A DNA stretch of 64,000 nucleotides from Nitrospinota bacterium (GTDB taxonomy: Bacteria > Nitrospinota_A > UBA7883 > JACRLM01): NCBI GenBank assembly GCA_016208975.1, contig JACQXA010000004.1, positions 617,015 through 681,014 on the forward strand, in the 5' to 3' direction. The notes under the pieces are model-generated. The model searched no databases and was not told the origin of the DNA. It worked only from the letters and a program-made list of their open reading frames with translations. The position numbers and the translations under genes are program-made. Below are positions 17,430-26,138 of the stretch, piece by piece (within the stretch, counting starts at the first letter, position 1; every line of letters starts with the position of its first letter).

Positions 17430-19869
17430 GCCGTCTTTCTTTATCACCGCCCTGGTCCGGATACTGGATGCGGTGATGATGGATAGCCGTTAGAACGTGG
17501 GTGAAACTATGGGCGATATGGGCCAGGTCTTTGAGCGTCAAATGGCTGTTGTCCAGCTGGCCTTGCACGAACTTGTCGTTTATCACGTCGGTGACGATGG
17601 TTTTCAATTTGCCCGGCGTGGGCTCAGAGCAGGCGCGTGCCGACGCCTCTATGCTGTCGGCCAGGGCCACGCAGGCCGATTCCTTGGATGATGGTATGGG
17701 CCCGGGATACTGGAAGTCCACCTCCATCACCTGGGCGCGGGCGGCCTCCTCGGCCTCTTTGGCCTTGGCGTAGAAATACCGGGCCAGCTGGGTGCCGTGA
17801 TGCTCCGGGATCATCGCCGTGATCTGCGGCAGGAGCTTGCTTTGCCTCGCCATCTCCACCCCCTCCTTGATGTGGTTTATCAGGATTCGCGCGCTCATGT
17901 GGGGGGTAAGCTTGTCGTGCGGATTCGCCATGGAAGCCTGGTTCTCCACGAAATACTCGGGCATCTTCATCTTGCCGATGTCGTGGAAAAGCGCGCCGGC
18001 CCTGGCCAGCAGGGCGTTGGCCCCAATGGACTTGCATGCCTCTTCGGCCAGGTTGCCAACCATCATGGAATGGTGATAAGTGCCCGGAGCCTCTAATATC
18101 ATCCGCCGAAGAAGCGGATGGTTTAAATTTGACAGCTCCAGCAGTTTGATGTCGGACACCACAGGGAAAAGGCTTTCCAGCACCGGTAGGGCGCCAGAAA
18201 CCAGCAACGCCGCCACACAGCCGCCCGCCAGGGCGGATATGACGTTAAAAAACTGGTCTTCGGAAAAGAAATTGGGCCCGGTCATGCCGAAGGCCAGCGT
18301 GATGATGAGGTTCACCATCGAAACGCTGAGGCCCACTTTTATCACCGACGACCGGCGGTTGTACGCTCGCACATGGTGGGCGCATACCAGCCCCGCGGTA
18401 ATGGTAAGAAGCGGTAGGGCGGGCAGGTCCCCGGCCATCAGCACCGTGAGCGCCGCCGCCACCACGGAGAAAAGCACCGTAAGCTCCGCCGTGAAGAATA
18501 TGGAAACTATCATCGGGCCGAAAGCCATCGGGGCCGCCAGCATGTAAGTTGGCAGGTCTATCCTCGGCGTTTGCGTCAGGAATACCGTGAACACCTGCAT
18601 GGAAGCCCACACCAGCCCCATGTGGGTTACTATGAGCGCCGCCAGCATGCCCTGGAGCTTAGGGTACTCCACGATCTCGTCATGGAACTTGCGGAGAAAG
18701 AACGCCGCCATGCTCATAAGAAGAAGGTTTATGAGGAACAGCCCCATAAACACCGTGAACCGGCCGCGGCTCTCCAGGCTCCCGGCTATCTGTGAAAGCC
18801 TCTCGGCCTGGGCCTGGGTGACAAGCTCCCCCTCCCGCACTATCATCTCGCCCCGCTGGACGCGGAAGAACACCGGTTTGGCGTCGCTTGAGGCCAGCTC
18901 CCTTCTCAGCTCGGTCTCCTTGCGGTTGAACGTTACGTTGGCCTGCAGGAGTTTTTGGGAAAGGGACGCCACCAGTTTCCTCAGGGCCGGACGGCGCTCC
19001 GGCATCCTTGAGGCCGCCTCGTCGCGGATCTTCTTGCGGGCTTCGGGCATGTCGTAAAGTTCGGCCAGATCCTTCGACGCCCGCTCTGCGCCGCTGGCGA
19101 TGTTTCTTAAAATCATCCCCCGGTTGGCGGAAGCGGCGGTCTCGCCTTTGCGTTCGGCCACACCCTTGGCGTACACCGGGGCCAGCGAGGCGCCCACCAT
19201 GTCCCAGATCCTGGGCCAGTAATGATACTGGCGGAGCACCTCCCGCTCCCTGGCGTCCAGCGTTATGTTGAGCCGGGTTTCAAACTCTTGCGCAAGCCGC
19301 TGGAACCCTTCGCTCCGCTCAACTTTGGTAAGCGCCCTGCGGGACTCGGCCAGCCTCTTTTCCGGAACCACCCCATCCTTGGGGATGGCGGCGGAGGGTA
19401 TCCTGTGGCCGGATTCGTCTTTATATTCCAGCGCGGCGATAACATCCAGGTACGCAGGCCTCGACTGGGTGAGATATTCGTTAACCAGCGGCTCCTGGGC
19501 GTCCTTAATCCTGGCCAGAAGGTTTGTTTCCGCCTTGGAGTCAAAATCGTATATGTCCGGCGCCGACTCGGCGGCGAGCCGCCGGTTCTTTGCGGTGGAC
19601 TCCCTGTCCTCCACCAGCATCTCTTCCGGCGCCTTTATGTTGTACTCGGCCACGGAGCCAACCGGCGGAACGGTGACGGACGCCTTGCGCGACGGGGTCA
19701 TTATCATCGCCAGAGCCAAGGCCGCGGCCACCACCAGCGCGCCAACGTATAGCAGTTCCCTGTCGAGCCTATCGAACAAGTTCGCCGGTTGTTGCTGACG
19801 GCCCGGGGGCTTAATGCCGCTTTCTTTCTTTTTAAAAGCGTCCAGGTTGATTATCTTGGCCGCTTTCAT
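17374..19869 (-). CDS. 7TM-HD family phosphohydrolase (PgpH-like)
   Basis: An 831-aa membrane protein. An N-terminal transmembrane helix (about 35-60) is followed by a long extracytoplasmic 7TMR-HDED region, then seven transmembrane helices, then a cytoplasmic HD domain with the pair HHSMMVGNLAE and ALFHDIGKMKMPEYF. Relatives such as Listeria PgpH hydrolyse cyclic di-AMP; the activity is inferred here from the family. The start at ATG 19869 is preceded by an in-frame TTG (19875) with GGAG five bases upstream, which could be the true start. It lies between phoH and ybeY. Confidence 0.88.
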   Translation of the reverse strand: MKAAKIINLDAFKKKESGIKPPGRQQQPANLFDRLDRELLYVGALVVAAALALAMIMTPSRKASVTVPPVGSVAEYNIKAPEEMLVEDRESTAKNRRLAAESAPDIYDFDSKAETNLLARIKDAQEPLVNEYLTQSRPAYLDVIAALEYKDESGHRIPSAAIPKDGVVPEKRLAESRRALTKVERSEGFQRLAQEFETRLNITLDAREREVLRQYHYWPRIWDMVGASLAPVYAKGVAERKGETAASANRGMILRNIASGAERASKDLAELYDMPEARKKIRDEAASRMPERRPALRKLVASLSQKLLQANVTFNRKETELRRELASSDAKPVFFRVQRGEMIVREGELVTQAQAERLSQIAGSLESRGRFTVFMGLFLINLLLMSMAAFFLRKFHDEIVEYPKLQGMLAALIVTHMGLVWASMQVFTVFLTQTPRIDLPTYMLAAPMAFGPMIVSIFFTAELTVLFSVVAAALTVLMAGDLPALPLLTITAGLVCAHHVRAYNRRSSVIKVGLSVSMVNLIITLAFGMTGPNFFSEDQFFNVISALAGGCVAALLVSGALPVLESLFPVVSDIKLLELSNLNHPLLRRMILEAPGTYHHSMMVGNLAEEACKSIGANALLARAGALFHDIGKMKMPEYFVENQASMANPHDKLTPHMSARILINHIKEGVEMARQSKLLPQITAMIPEHHGTQLARYFYAKAKEAEEAARAQVMEVDFQYPGPIPSSKESACVALADSIEASARACSEPTPGKLKTIVTDVINDKFVQGQLDNSHLTLKDLAHIAHSFTHVLTAIHHHRIQYPDQGGDKERRHGSGSGIKAQDRQGARNQ

Positions 19870-19906
19870 CCGCAAACCCGCTCCGCCATGTTTCCCCTTT
19901 TAGCCA

Positions 19907-20872
19907 TTACAGCGACTGCCCCCTTACACGAGGGTCGTTTTCCTCATAGGCTTTAAGTATCCGTTTAACCAGTTCGTGGCGCACCACGTCTTTCTCAGTG
20001 AAATGGATGAACCGGATGCCCGGCACGTCTTTTAAAACCATTTTGGCGTGAATAAGGCCCGACTCCACCGAGGGTGGCAAGTCCACCTGGGTGATGTCCC
20101 CGGTAATCACCGCCTTGGAGTTTAGCCCAAGCCGGGTAAGGAACATTTTCATCTGGTCCGGCGTGGAGTTTTGCGCCTCGTCCAAAATTATGAACGCGTC
20201 GTTCAAGGTTCTGCCCCTCATGTAGGCCAGGGGAGCTATCTCAATCATCCCCTGCTCTATCATCCTGCCCACCCGCTCCGGCTCTATCATGTCGTACAGG
20301 GCGTCGTGCAACGGCCTCAGGTAGGGGTTTATCTTCTCGTAAAGGTCGCCTGGCAGGAAGCCCAGCCGCTCGCCAGCCTCCACCGCCGGCCGGGTGAGGA
20401 CTATCCGGCTCACCCTTTTCCTTAAAAGTTCAGACACCGCCGCGGCCATGGCAAGATACGTCTTGCCGGTGCCAGCGGGGCCTATGCTTATCACTATGTC
20501 GAACCTGCCCATGGCGAACAGGTATTCCTTCTGGATCACGGAACGGGGGGTTATTTCTTTCCTTCCGGTCTGAAGCCGGGTTTTTTCGGAGAAAACGTCT
20601 TTTATCCGGATGGAGGGGTCGTCATGAAAGGCGGGGATTATGAATTTTAGCGCCCCTTCGCTTATCTCCTGGCCGGTGTCGTAAATTTCCATCAGCTGGG
20701 TGATCAGGCTCTCCACCAGACCGGCGGCGGCCTTCTCCCCCTTTATACGCACCTTGTCGCCCCTGGCGGAAACCTGCACGTTGAACCGTTTCTCTATCCT
20801 GCGCAGGTTTACGTCGTTTGCCCCTGCCAGCTCATGGAACCGGGGCGAACAGTCCAGCGTCAGTTCATCCAT
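19907..20872 (-). CDS. phoH: PhoH-family ATPase
   Basis: A 321-aa PhoH-like protein. An N-terminal KH-like region (about 15-90) precedes the P-loop domain with Walker A GPAGTGKTYLAMA and Walker B AFIILDEAQNS, then a superfamily-I-like GDITQVDLP motif. The family is linked to RNA metabolism under stress. It leads the phoH / HD phosphohydrolase / ybeY cluster, 37 nt before the HD gene. Confidence 0.92.
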   Translation of the reverse strand: MDELTLDCSPRFHELAGANDVNLRRIEKRFNVQVSARGDKVRIKGEKAAAGLVESLITQLMEIYDTGQEISEGALKFIIPAFHDDPSIRIKDVFSEKTRLQTGRKEITPRSVIQKEYLFAMGRFDIVISIGPAGTGKTYLAMAAAVSELLRKRVSRIVLTRPAVEAGERLGFLPGDLYEKINPYLRPLHDALYDMIEPERVGRMIEQGMIEIAPLAYMRGRTLNDAFIILDEAQNSTPDQMKMFLTRLGLNSKAVITGDITQVDLPPSVESGLIHAKMVLKDVPGIRFIHFTEKDVVRHELVKRILKAYEENDPRVRGQSL

Positions 20873-21014
20873 CAGGCAATATGGCGGCCAGACCGCGGCA
20901 ACTTGTGGGGTTCCACGGAATAATGGCGCACTTCGCCCCTCGCGCTTTTATGGGAACCGTTACGCAAAAACCACCAACCGTACTGATGTGGAAAATTTCC
21001 AGCATATTTATTGA

Positions 21015-21044
21015 ATTGTCGGGCACAAACGGCCCTTCTGTCAA
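21015..21044 (-). promoter_or_regulatory. possible promoter for the phoH cluster
   Basis: Minus strand perfect TTGACA (21039-21044), an 18-nt spacer and GACAAT (21015-21020). The predicted leader is about 135 nt. Confidence 0.4.
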
Positions 21045-21064
21045 GGGCGCCCATCGGCTTGTTA

Positions 21065-21070
21065 TATACT
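21065..21070 (+). promoter_or_regulatory. -10 box of rarA, leaderless arrangement
   Basis: TATACT ends 6 nt before the ATG at 21077, so transcription would start at or next to the start codon. No Shine-Dalgarno sequence lies between. No convincing -35 is seen. Confidence 0.4.
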
Positions 21071-21076
21071 TGCCCC

Positions 21077-22417
21077 ATGGACCTTTTTGAAAACAGCTCC
21101 GCCGGGAAGCAGGGCGGCCCGCCAAAACCGCTGGCGGAACGGATGCGGCCCAAGGCTCTTGAGGAGTTTGTGGGTCAGGAAGCCCTGCTGGGCCCGGGCA
21201 AACCGCTACGCGCCCTCATAGAGGGCGGAGCCCTGCCATCCATCATTTTCTGGGGTCCGCCAGGCTCCGGGAAGACCACCTTGGCCAGAATAATAGCCCA
21301 GGCTATTGAGCGGCATTTCATTGAAATTTCAGCCGTGGCCGCCGGAGTGGCGGAGCTTAGGGACGCTGTTAACTCGGCGCGGCGGGAATGGGACCGCCGC
21401 AAACGGCGCACAATCCTGTTCATAGATGAAGTCCACAGGTTCAACAAAACCCAGCAGGACGCCATCCTTCCCCATGTGGAGGCGGGCGAAATAACCATAA
21501 TCGGCTCTACCACCGAAAATCCCGCTTTCGAGGTTATCCCGGCCCTCCGGTCGCGGCTGAGGATATTCCGGCTGGAACGTCTGACCTTTGATGAAGTTGC
21601 GGGAATCGTGCGCCGGGCGCTGGATGAGCAGGAATTGGACATAAAGGGCCGTGGAACCATTTTGGCCGATGGAGCGGCAGAAAGGATTGCCGAGCTTTCC
21701 GGGGGAGATGCCCGTGCGGCGCTAAACCTGCTTGAATCAGCTGTTTACGCCTCCACCACCGTGGATGTGGCCTTGATAGACGAGCTTTCCAAAGACACTT
21801 CCATCATGTACGACAAGCAGGGGCAGGAGCATTTCGACCACGCATCGGCCTTTCAGAAATCCTTGCGCGGCTCCGACCCGGATGCGGCCATATACTGGCT
21901 GGCAAAAATGATCGCCGGGGGGGAGGATCCTCGTTTCATCGCCCGCAGGTTGATGGTGACGGCATCGGAGGATGTGGGGCTGGCCGACCCCACGGCCCTT
22001 ATCCTGGCCGTGGCCGCCGCCGAGGCCGTTGAGAGGCTGGGCATGCCCGAGGGGAGGATCCCCCTTGCCCACGCGGTTTTGCATGTGGCCACGGCGCCAA
22101 AAAGCAATTCCGCTATCACAGCCATAGACTCGGCCCTGGCAGACATCCGCAAGGAAGGCAAAAGCCTGCCCACCCCCGATCATCTCAAAGACACCCATTA
22201 CAGCGCCGCGAAAGGTTATGGGTTTGGCAAAGGTTACCAGTATCCCCACAATTTCCCCGGCCATTACGTGAAACAGGACTATATGCCCGGGGAGTTGAAA
22301 GGCCGGGTTTATTACGAGCCAACCGGCGAAGGGCGGGAGGCGGCCATAGCCGAAAGGATGCGCCGGTTAAAACATGGCGGGCAAGAGTGGAATGACAAAT
22401 CCGGCGGGCCAAAGTAG
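21077..22417 (+). CDS. rarA: replication-associated recombination ATPase RarA/MgsA
   Basis: A 446-aa AAA+ ATPase of the clamp-loader group acting at stalled replication forks. Walker A is IIFWGPPGSGKTTLAR (about 57-72), Walker B ILFIDEVHRFNK, sensor 1 GSTTENP, and the C-terminal tetramerisation and SSB-contact region runs to GQEWNDKSGGPK with the HYVKQDYMP-type segment. Start chosen at MDLFENSSAG, the usual family N-terminus. It is divergent from phoH. Confidence 0.93.
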   Translation: MDLFENSSAGKQGGPPKPLAERMRPKALEEFVGQEALLGPGKPLRALIEGGALPSIIFWGPPGSGKTTLARIIAQAIERHFIEISAVAAGVAELRDAVNSARREWDRRKRRTILFIDEVHRFNKTQQDAILPHVEAGEITIIGSTTENPAFEVIPALRSRLRIFRLERLTFDEVAGIVRRALDEQELDIKGRGTILADGAAERIAELSGGDARAALNLLESAVYASTTVDVALIDELSKDTSIMYDKQGQEHFDHASAFQKSLRGSDPDAAIYWLAKMIAGGEDPRFIARRLMVTASEDVGLADPTALILAVAAAEAVERLGMPEGRIPLAHAVLHVATAPKSNSAITAIDSALADIRKEGKSLPTPDHLKDTHYSAAKGYGFGKGYQYPHNFPGHYVKQDYMPGELKGRVYYEPTGEGREAAIAERMRRLKHGGQEWNDKSGGPK

Positions 22418-22460
22418 AATATGTCAGGTATGTTATTACCTATTTTGTGACAATTTTTAA

Positions 22461-22532
22461 ACGGCGCTGGCTGTAAAGATGGGACGCAAAGTGGTTGGCG
22501 GCATAATGGAGATGGCGGGCATGGGGCCAGGC
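22461..22532 (+). ncRNA. possible degenerate c-di-GMP-I (GEMM-like) riboswitch
   Basis: The leader of the receiver-ATPase gene contains GTAAAGATGGGACGCAAAG (22473-22491). This matches the GEMM tetraloop, stem and tetraloop-receptor block (GNAAAG..GGGACGCAAAG) in nearly every position. Downstream GGCATAATGGAGATGGCGGG resembles the GGCCTAA...GATGGCAGCCGGG half. The GGCAAA segment that normally holds a ligand-contacting G is missing or shortened, and the first stem has a mismatch. It may therefore be a divergent aptamer, a variant with different ligand, or a coincidence. Confidence 0.35.
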
Positions 22533-22561
22533 GTTGGCAAAGCTTGGAGGCGTAATAGCTG

Positions 22562-23479
22562 ATGGCTACCCTTGCCCGCACGAAAATGCTGATCATCGAA
22601 GGCTCGTCCCCACTTAGGGCGCGGTTAAAAAGCCTTTTTTCGGAGCGGGGTTTTAAGGTCACGGCGCTGGCCTCCCCGGAGAAGGGCATCCATGAGCTAA
22701 CCGTCCATCATTTCGACATAGCTCTAACCCGGTGCGTGGCCACCGGCACCAAGGGGCTGAAAATATTGCTGGATGGCAAACTTCTACGGCCCGACTCCAT
22801 TTTCATCCTCATGGCCAGCCATGTGACCAGCGAGGGGGCCATAATGGCCCTGCGCGCCGGCGCGGCGGACCTATTAAGAGAGCCTTTCACCGACACCAAT
22901 GTTTTAGAGGCCGTAGAAACGGCGCTCATTCCTAAACGGGACGCCATCAACGCCCGCCGGATGTTCTGTTGCCTGAAACGGGAGGAGCGTGAGTTCATGT
23001 TCCCCTCCGACGAGGCGGCCATAGGCCCGGCGGTGGACCTTCTGGTGGAGAACCTCTATCGCGCCGGGGTATGCACCCAGATGGAGACAAGGCTTGTGGC
23101 CATGGCTCTCACCGAGGCTATAGCCAACGCCGTGTACCACGGGAACCTGACCATAAGCCCACACCTGAAAATCCACCTTTCCAATGAAGAGTTCTCGAAG
23201 GAAATAAGCCGCAGGATGGCCTGCGAAAAAACCAAGAGCAGGAAAATCCACATTAAATACGCCATCACCCCAAACGAGGCGCGTTATGTGATAAGCGACG
23301 ACGGCAAGGGGTTCGATTACAAGGGGGCTTTGGCGGTGGCGGCGCCTTCAGACAGGGACAGGAGCGGCGGCCGGGGCCTTTTCCTGCTCAAGAAGATTAT
23401 GGACGAGGTGACCTACAACGAAAAAGGCAACGAAGTAACACTTATAAAACGCGCCCGGCGAAAACAGGCCGGGGCCTAA
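22562..23479 (+). CDS. degenerate receiver domain fused to a HATPase (anti-sigma kinase type)
   Basis: A 305-aa signalling protein. Residues 8-120 have the receiver fold pattern, but the acidic pocket is IEGSS, the phospho-acceptor position carries Arg (about R57 in ALTRCVA), and the invariant Lys is Glu (LREPF). It therefore cannot be phosphorylated in the usual way. Residues about 150-300 form a GHKL ATPase of the RsbW/SpoIIAB type: EAIANAVYHGN (N box), DDGKGFD (G1) and GGRGLFLLKKIMDEV (G2). No HisKA is present. Likely a serine-kinase or anti-sigma-type switch controlled by protein contact. GGAGG lies 11 bases upstream of the ATG, after a GEMM-like leader. Confidence 0.8.
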   Translation: MATLARTKMLIIEGSSPLRARLKSLFSERGFKVTALASPEKGIHELTVHHFDIALTRCVATGTKGLKILLDGKLLRPDSIFILMASHVTSEGAIMALRAGAADLLREPFTDTNVLEAVETALIPKRDAINARRMFCCLKREEREFMFPSDEAAIGPAVDLLVENLYRAGVCTQMETRLVAMALTEAIANAVYHGNLTISPHLKIHLSNEEFSKEISRRMACEKTKSRKIHIKYAITPNEARYVISDDGKGFDYKGALAVAAPSDRDRSGGRGLFLLKKIMDEVTYNEKGNEVTLIKRARRKQAGA

Positions 23480-23489
23480 GCGCCACCCT

Positions 23490-26138
23490 CTACCCCTCCC
23501 CCATGGGGCTTGTTATGGCGTGGATGAGCGCGCCGGACAGGGCCGTCTTGGCCGATTCCTCTTCAATCTTCCCCCCCTCCGCCGATGTGACATAAAACAC
23601 GTTGATCGCCGTGGGGCCTTCGGTGCTTATCTTGGCCGAGGTGATGTCGTAATTGAGCCGGGCGAAGGTGCGCGTTATGTCGTACAGCAGGCCTATGCGG
23701 TCTGGCGCCCATATCTCCACCACGGAGTTCGTCTCCGACAGGTGGTTTAGCACTATTATCTGCGGCTCCTGCAGGGCGGGGCCCGCCACCGGCTCCTGCT
23801 TCAAATACTTCGTGCGCCGGGCCACCATCTCGGTGAGGTCTTTTTTCCCCTCCAGAAGGTCGGCAAGCTCCACCTCGAACCGGGCCAGCGAATTGGGTTC
23901 GGCAATGAGGCTAAGGTTGCCGGACACCGTAAGGGTGTCCAGAGCGGTGTGACCTGCAAGGGTGTGTATCTGCGCCTCCACTATGCTTATGTTCTTGGCG
24001 GCGAAGGCCCCGGATATGACCGAGAAAAACCCTATGCGCTCTTGGGCGGCCAGGGTCACTTTGCCGGTCTGGTCTCCCGGATTCGGAGCGAACCTTAACG
24101 CCACCCTGGCGCTCCTGAGCCGTTCCACCTGGCGGATGTCCAGGGCCACGGTTTCAGGCTCGGTTTGCCTTATGTACCTCTCTGGCGCCCGGGCCAGGAA
24201 AGCGGCCGCATCGGGCTCGAAGGTTTTGGAGCCCATGGCCAGGGCGGACTGGATGGTGAGCGCTTTCAACTGCTCAGCGCTGGACAGGAACATGGTTTCG
24301 CCTTCGATGAAATACTGGAGGGCGCTTTCGTACAGCTCGCAGAGAAGCCTGTCTTTCCAGTCGTTCCACACGTCGGGGCCCACGGCGGCTATGTCCGCGT
24401 AAGTCAGAAGGTAGAGTTTCCGCAGGTTCACCCTGTCCTTCACGGTTTCCACAAAATGGCGGAGCGTGCCCGGCACCGAAAAGTCGCGCCGCTGGGCGGT
24501 GGTGCTCATGAGCAGATGGTTCTGCACAAGAAAACCCACGGCCTCCACCTCGGCCTGTAAACCCAACCGCTCCAGAATGGGCCGGGAGCGGGTGTCTTCC
24601 TCCACGGCGTGGCGGTCTTCCGCCCTTTTGCCCAAATCGTGAAGCAGAAGAGCCAGTTTTATTATTTCGGGATCCTTCTTGGCCCTGTAAATATCTTTCA
24701 TCTGGGGGCATACCGGGGCCGAGTGCGGGATATCCTCCAGCTTGCGCAGGGCGGTAAGCGTATGCTCATCGGTGGAATACCGGTGGAACATGTCGAACTG
24801 GGAAAGGCCGGTAATATCGGAAAACTCCGGTATTAGCCGCTGTAAAATCCCCGCGTCGTGGAACAGCGAAACCGCCCGGAAGCTGTGGCGCAATTTTAAA
24901 ATCCCCATCAGCAGGACGCCGCCGTTCTCCCCCGCAAACCACGAGTCAGGCCCGCCGGAGGCGATCTTTTTAAGACCCCGGAACAGATGGGGTGAGGGCT
25001 CCAGCCCCTCCTCCGCCAACCGGGCGCCTATTTTCAACAATATGTCCGGCTCCGGGCCATACTGCGCCGGAGGGAACCCGTTGGCGTAAAGCTTCCCCTC
25101 GCTGGCGAACAACCCGTCGGCGTCTATTTTTATCCTTGGCGCCCAGAACCTTCTGCGCTTATAGTCCGTGGCCATCTGGATCATTTCCGTCGCGAACCTG
25201 TCCACGGTAAGCGCGGAGTTATAATACTTGCGCATGAGCATGGCCGCGGCCTCGTTGTCGGAGCCTTGGGTGAAACCTTCGGCCCGGGCCACGTCCGGTT
25301 GGATGGCGTGAACCAGCCTGTCCGCGGCCTTCCCGGCGCGGAAATGGACGCCGTTTCTTATCCTCAACAGGGTGGAATGGGCGTTCTCCACCGGCTCCAC
25401 CTCATCTAGCGCCATAAGGCCCCGGGCGGCCATTTCCTGCAGGCTTGGCACGTCCAGCTTGGATTTGATGACCCAAAGGGCCGTGTGGAAATCCCGCAAG
25501 CCACCCCGGCTTTCCTTCAAGTCCGGCTCGGTGAGCCGCACGGCGGAGCCGAAAGCCAGGTGACGTTTTTCCATTTCGGCCATTTTGGCGCGGATGAAGT
25601 TGTCGGGCTTGTAATGGATCACTTTCCTGGCGTACTGTTTCCGGAACTCGTCGTAAAGCTCCGCGTTGCCGGCCAGGAAACGGCACTCTATCATGGCGGT
25701 GCGGGCGGTAATGTCCCCCAGCCCCATGGTGACGGTGTCGGACACCGACCGGGCGCTGTGCCCCACTTTCATCCCCAAATCCCATAACCTGGCCAGCATC
25801 TCCGGCGGGGGCATGGATTTCTTGTGATTGTCCCGGAGCAGGAAAAGCAGGTCCACGTCTGAATATGGATTGAGCAGGCCGCGCCCATAGCCACCCAGGG
25901 CCACCACCGCGCCCTCAAACTTGCCGGACACGGCGCGGAACAGGCCGGTGATCACATGGTCCACCACATCACAAAGGGCCCGGCACACTTCTATGCCGCC
26001 AGCGCCCCGGTCGTGCATGGCCCTTATGGCGGCCCGTCGCTGGTCCATGTACTGCTTAACGGCGGCGGTATCGCTGAATTCCATGGTTTCCGCCGGGCCT
26101 GTTTCACTTAACGCCAAGGGGTCACATTCCTCCCACAA
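23490..26138 (-). CDS. glnD: [protein-PII] uridylyltransferase / uridylyl-removing enzyme
   Basis: An 882-aa GlnD, the glutamine sensor that uridylylates PII. Domains in order: nucleotidyltransferase with GGYGRGLLNPYSDVDLLFL (D94, D96), GlnE/GlnD linker, HD domain with LLLHDLGKRAEDRHAVEE for deuridylylation, and two C-terminal ACT domains (around 700 and 810) that bind glutamine. The start is uncertain: TTG 26138 overlaps the protease gene by 17 nt; TTG 26117 and the internal ATG before EFSDTAAVK are alternatives. GGAGG falls inside the overlap. It is the last gene of the ubiE-protease-glnD unit. Confidence 0.93.
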   Translation of the reverse strand: MWEECDPLALSETGPAETMEFSDTAAVKQYMDQRRAAIRAMHDRGAGGIEVCRALCDVVDHVITGLFRAVSGKFEGAVVALGGYGRGLLNPYSDVDLLFLLRDNHKKSMPPPEMLARLWDLGMKVGHSARSVSDTVTMGLGDITARTAMIECRFLAGNAELYDEFRKQYARKVIHYKPDNFIRAKMAEMEKRHLAFGSAVRLTEPDLKESRGGLRDFHTALWVIKSKLDVPSLQEMAARGLMALDEVEPVENAHSTLLRIRNGVHFRAGKAADRLVHAIQPDVARAEGFTQGSDNEAAAMLMRKYYNSALTVDRFATEMIQMATDYKRRRFWAPRIKIDADGLFASEGKLYANGFPPAQYGPEPDILLKIGARLAEEGLEPSPHLFRGLKKIASGGPDSWFAGENGGVLLMGILKLRHSFRAVSLFHDAGILQRLIPEFSDITGLSQFDMFHRYSTDEHTLTALRKLEDIPHSAPVCPQMKDIYRAKKDPEIIKLALLLHDLGKRAEDRHAVEEDTRSRPILERLGLQAEVEAVGFLVQNHLLMSTTAQRRDFSVPGTLRHFVETVKDRVNLRKLYLLTYADIAAVGPDVWNDWKDRLLCELYESALQYFIEGETMFLSSAEQLKALTIQSALAMGSKTFEPDAAAFLARAPERYIRQTEPETVALDIRQVERLRSARVALRFAPNPGDQTGKVTLAAQERIGFFSVISGAFAAKNISIVEAQIHTLAGHTALDTLTVSGNLSLIAEPNSLARFEVELADLLEGKKDLTEMVARRTKYLKQEPVAGPALQEPQIIVLNHLSETNSVVEIWAPDRIGLLYDITRTFARLNYDITSAKISTEGPTAINVFYVTSAEGGKIEEESAKTALSGALIHAITSPMGEG

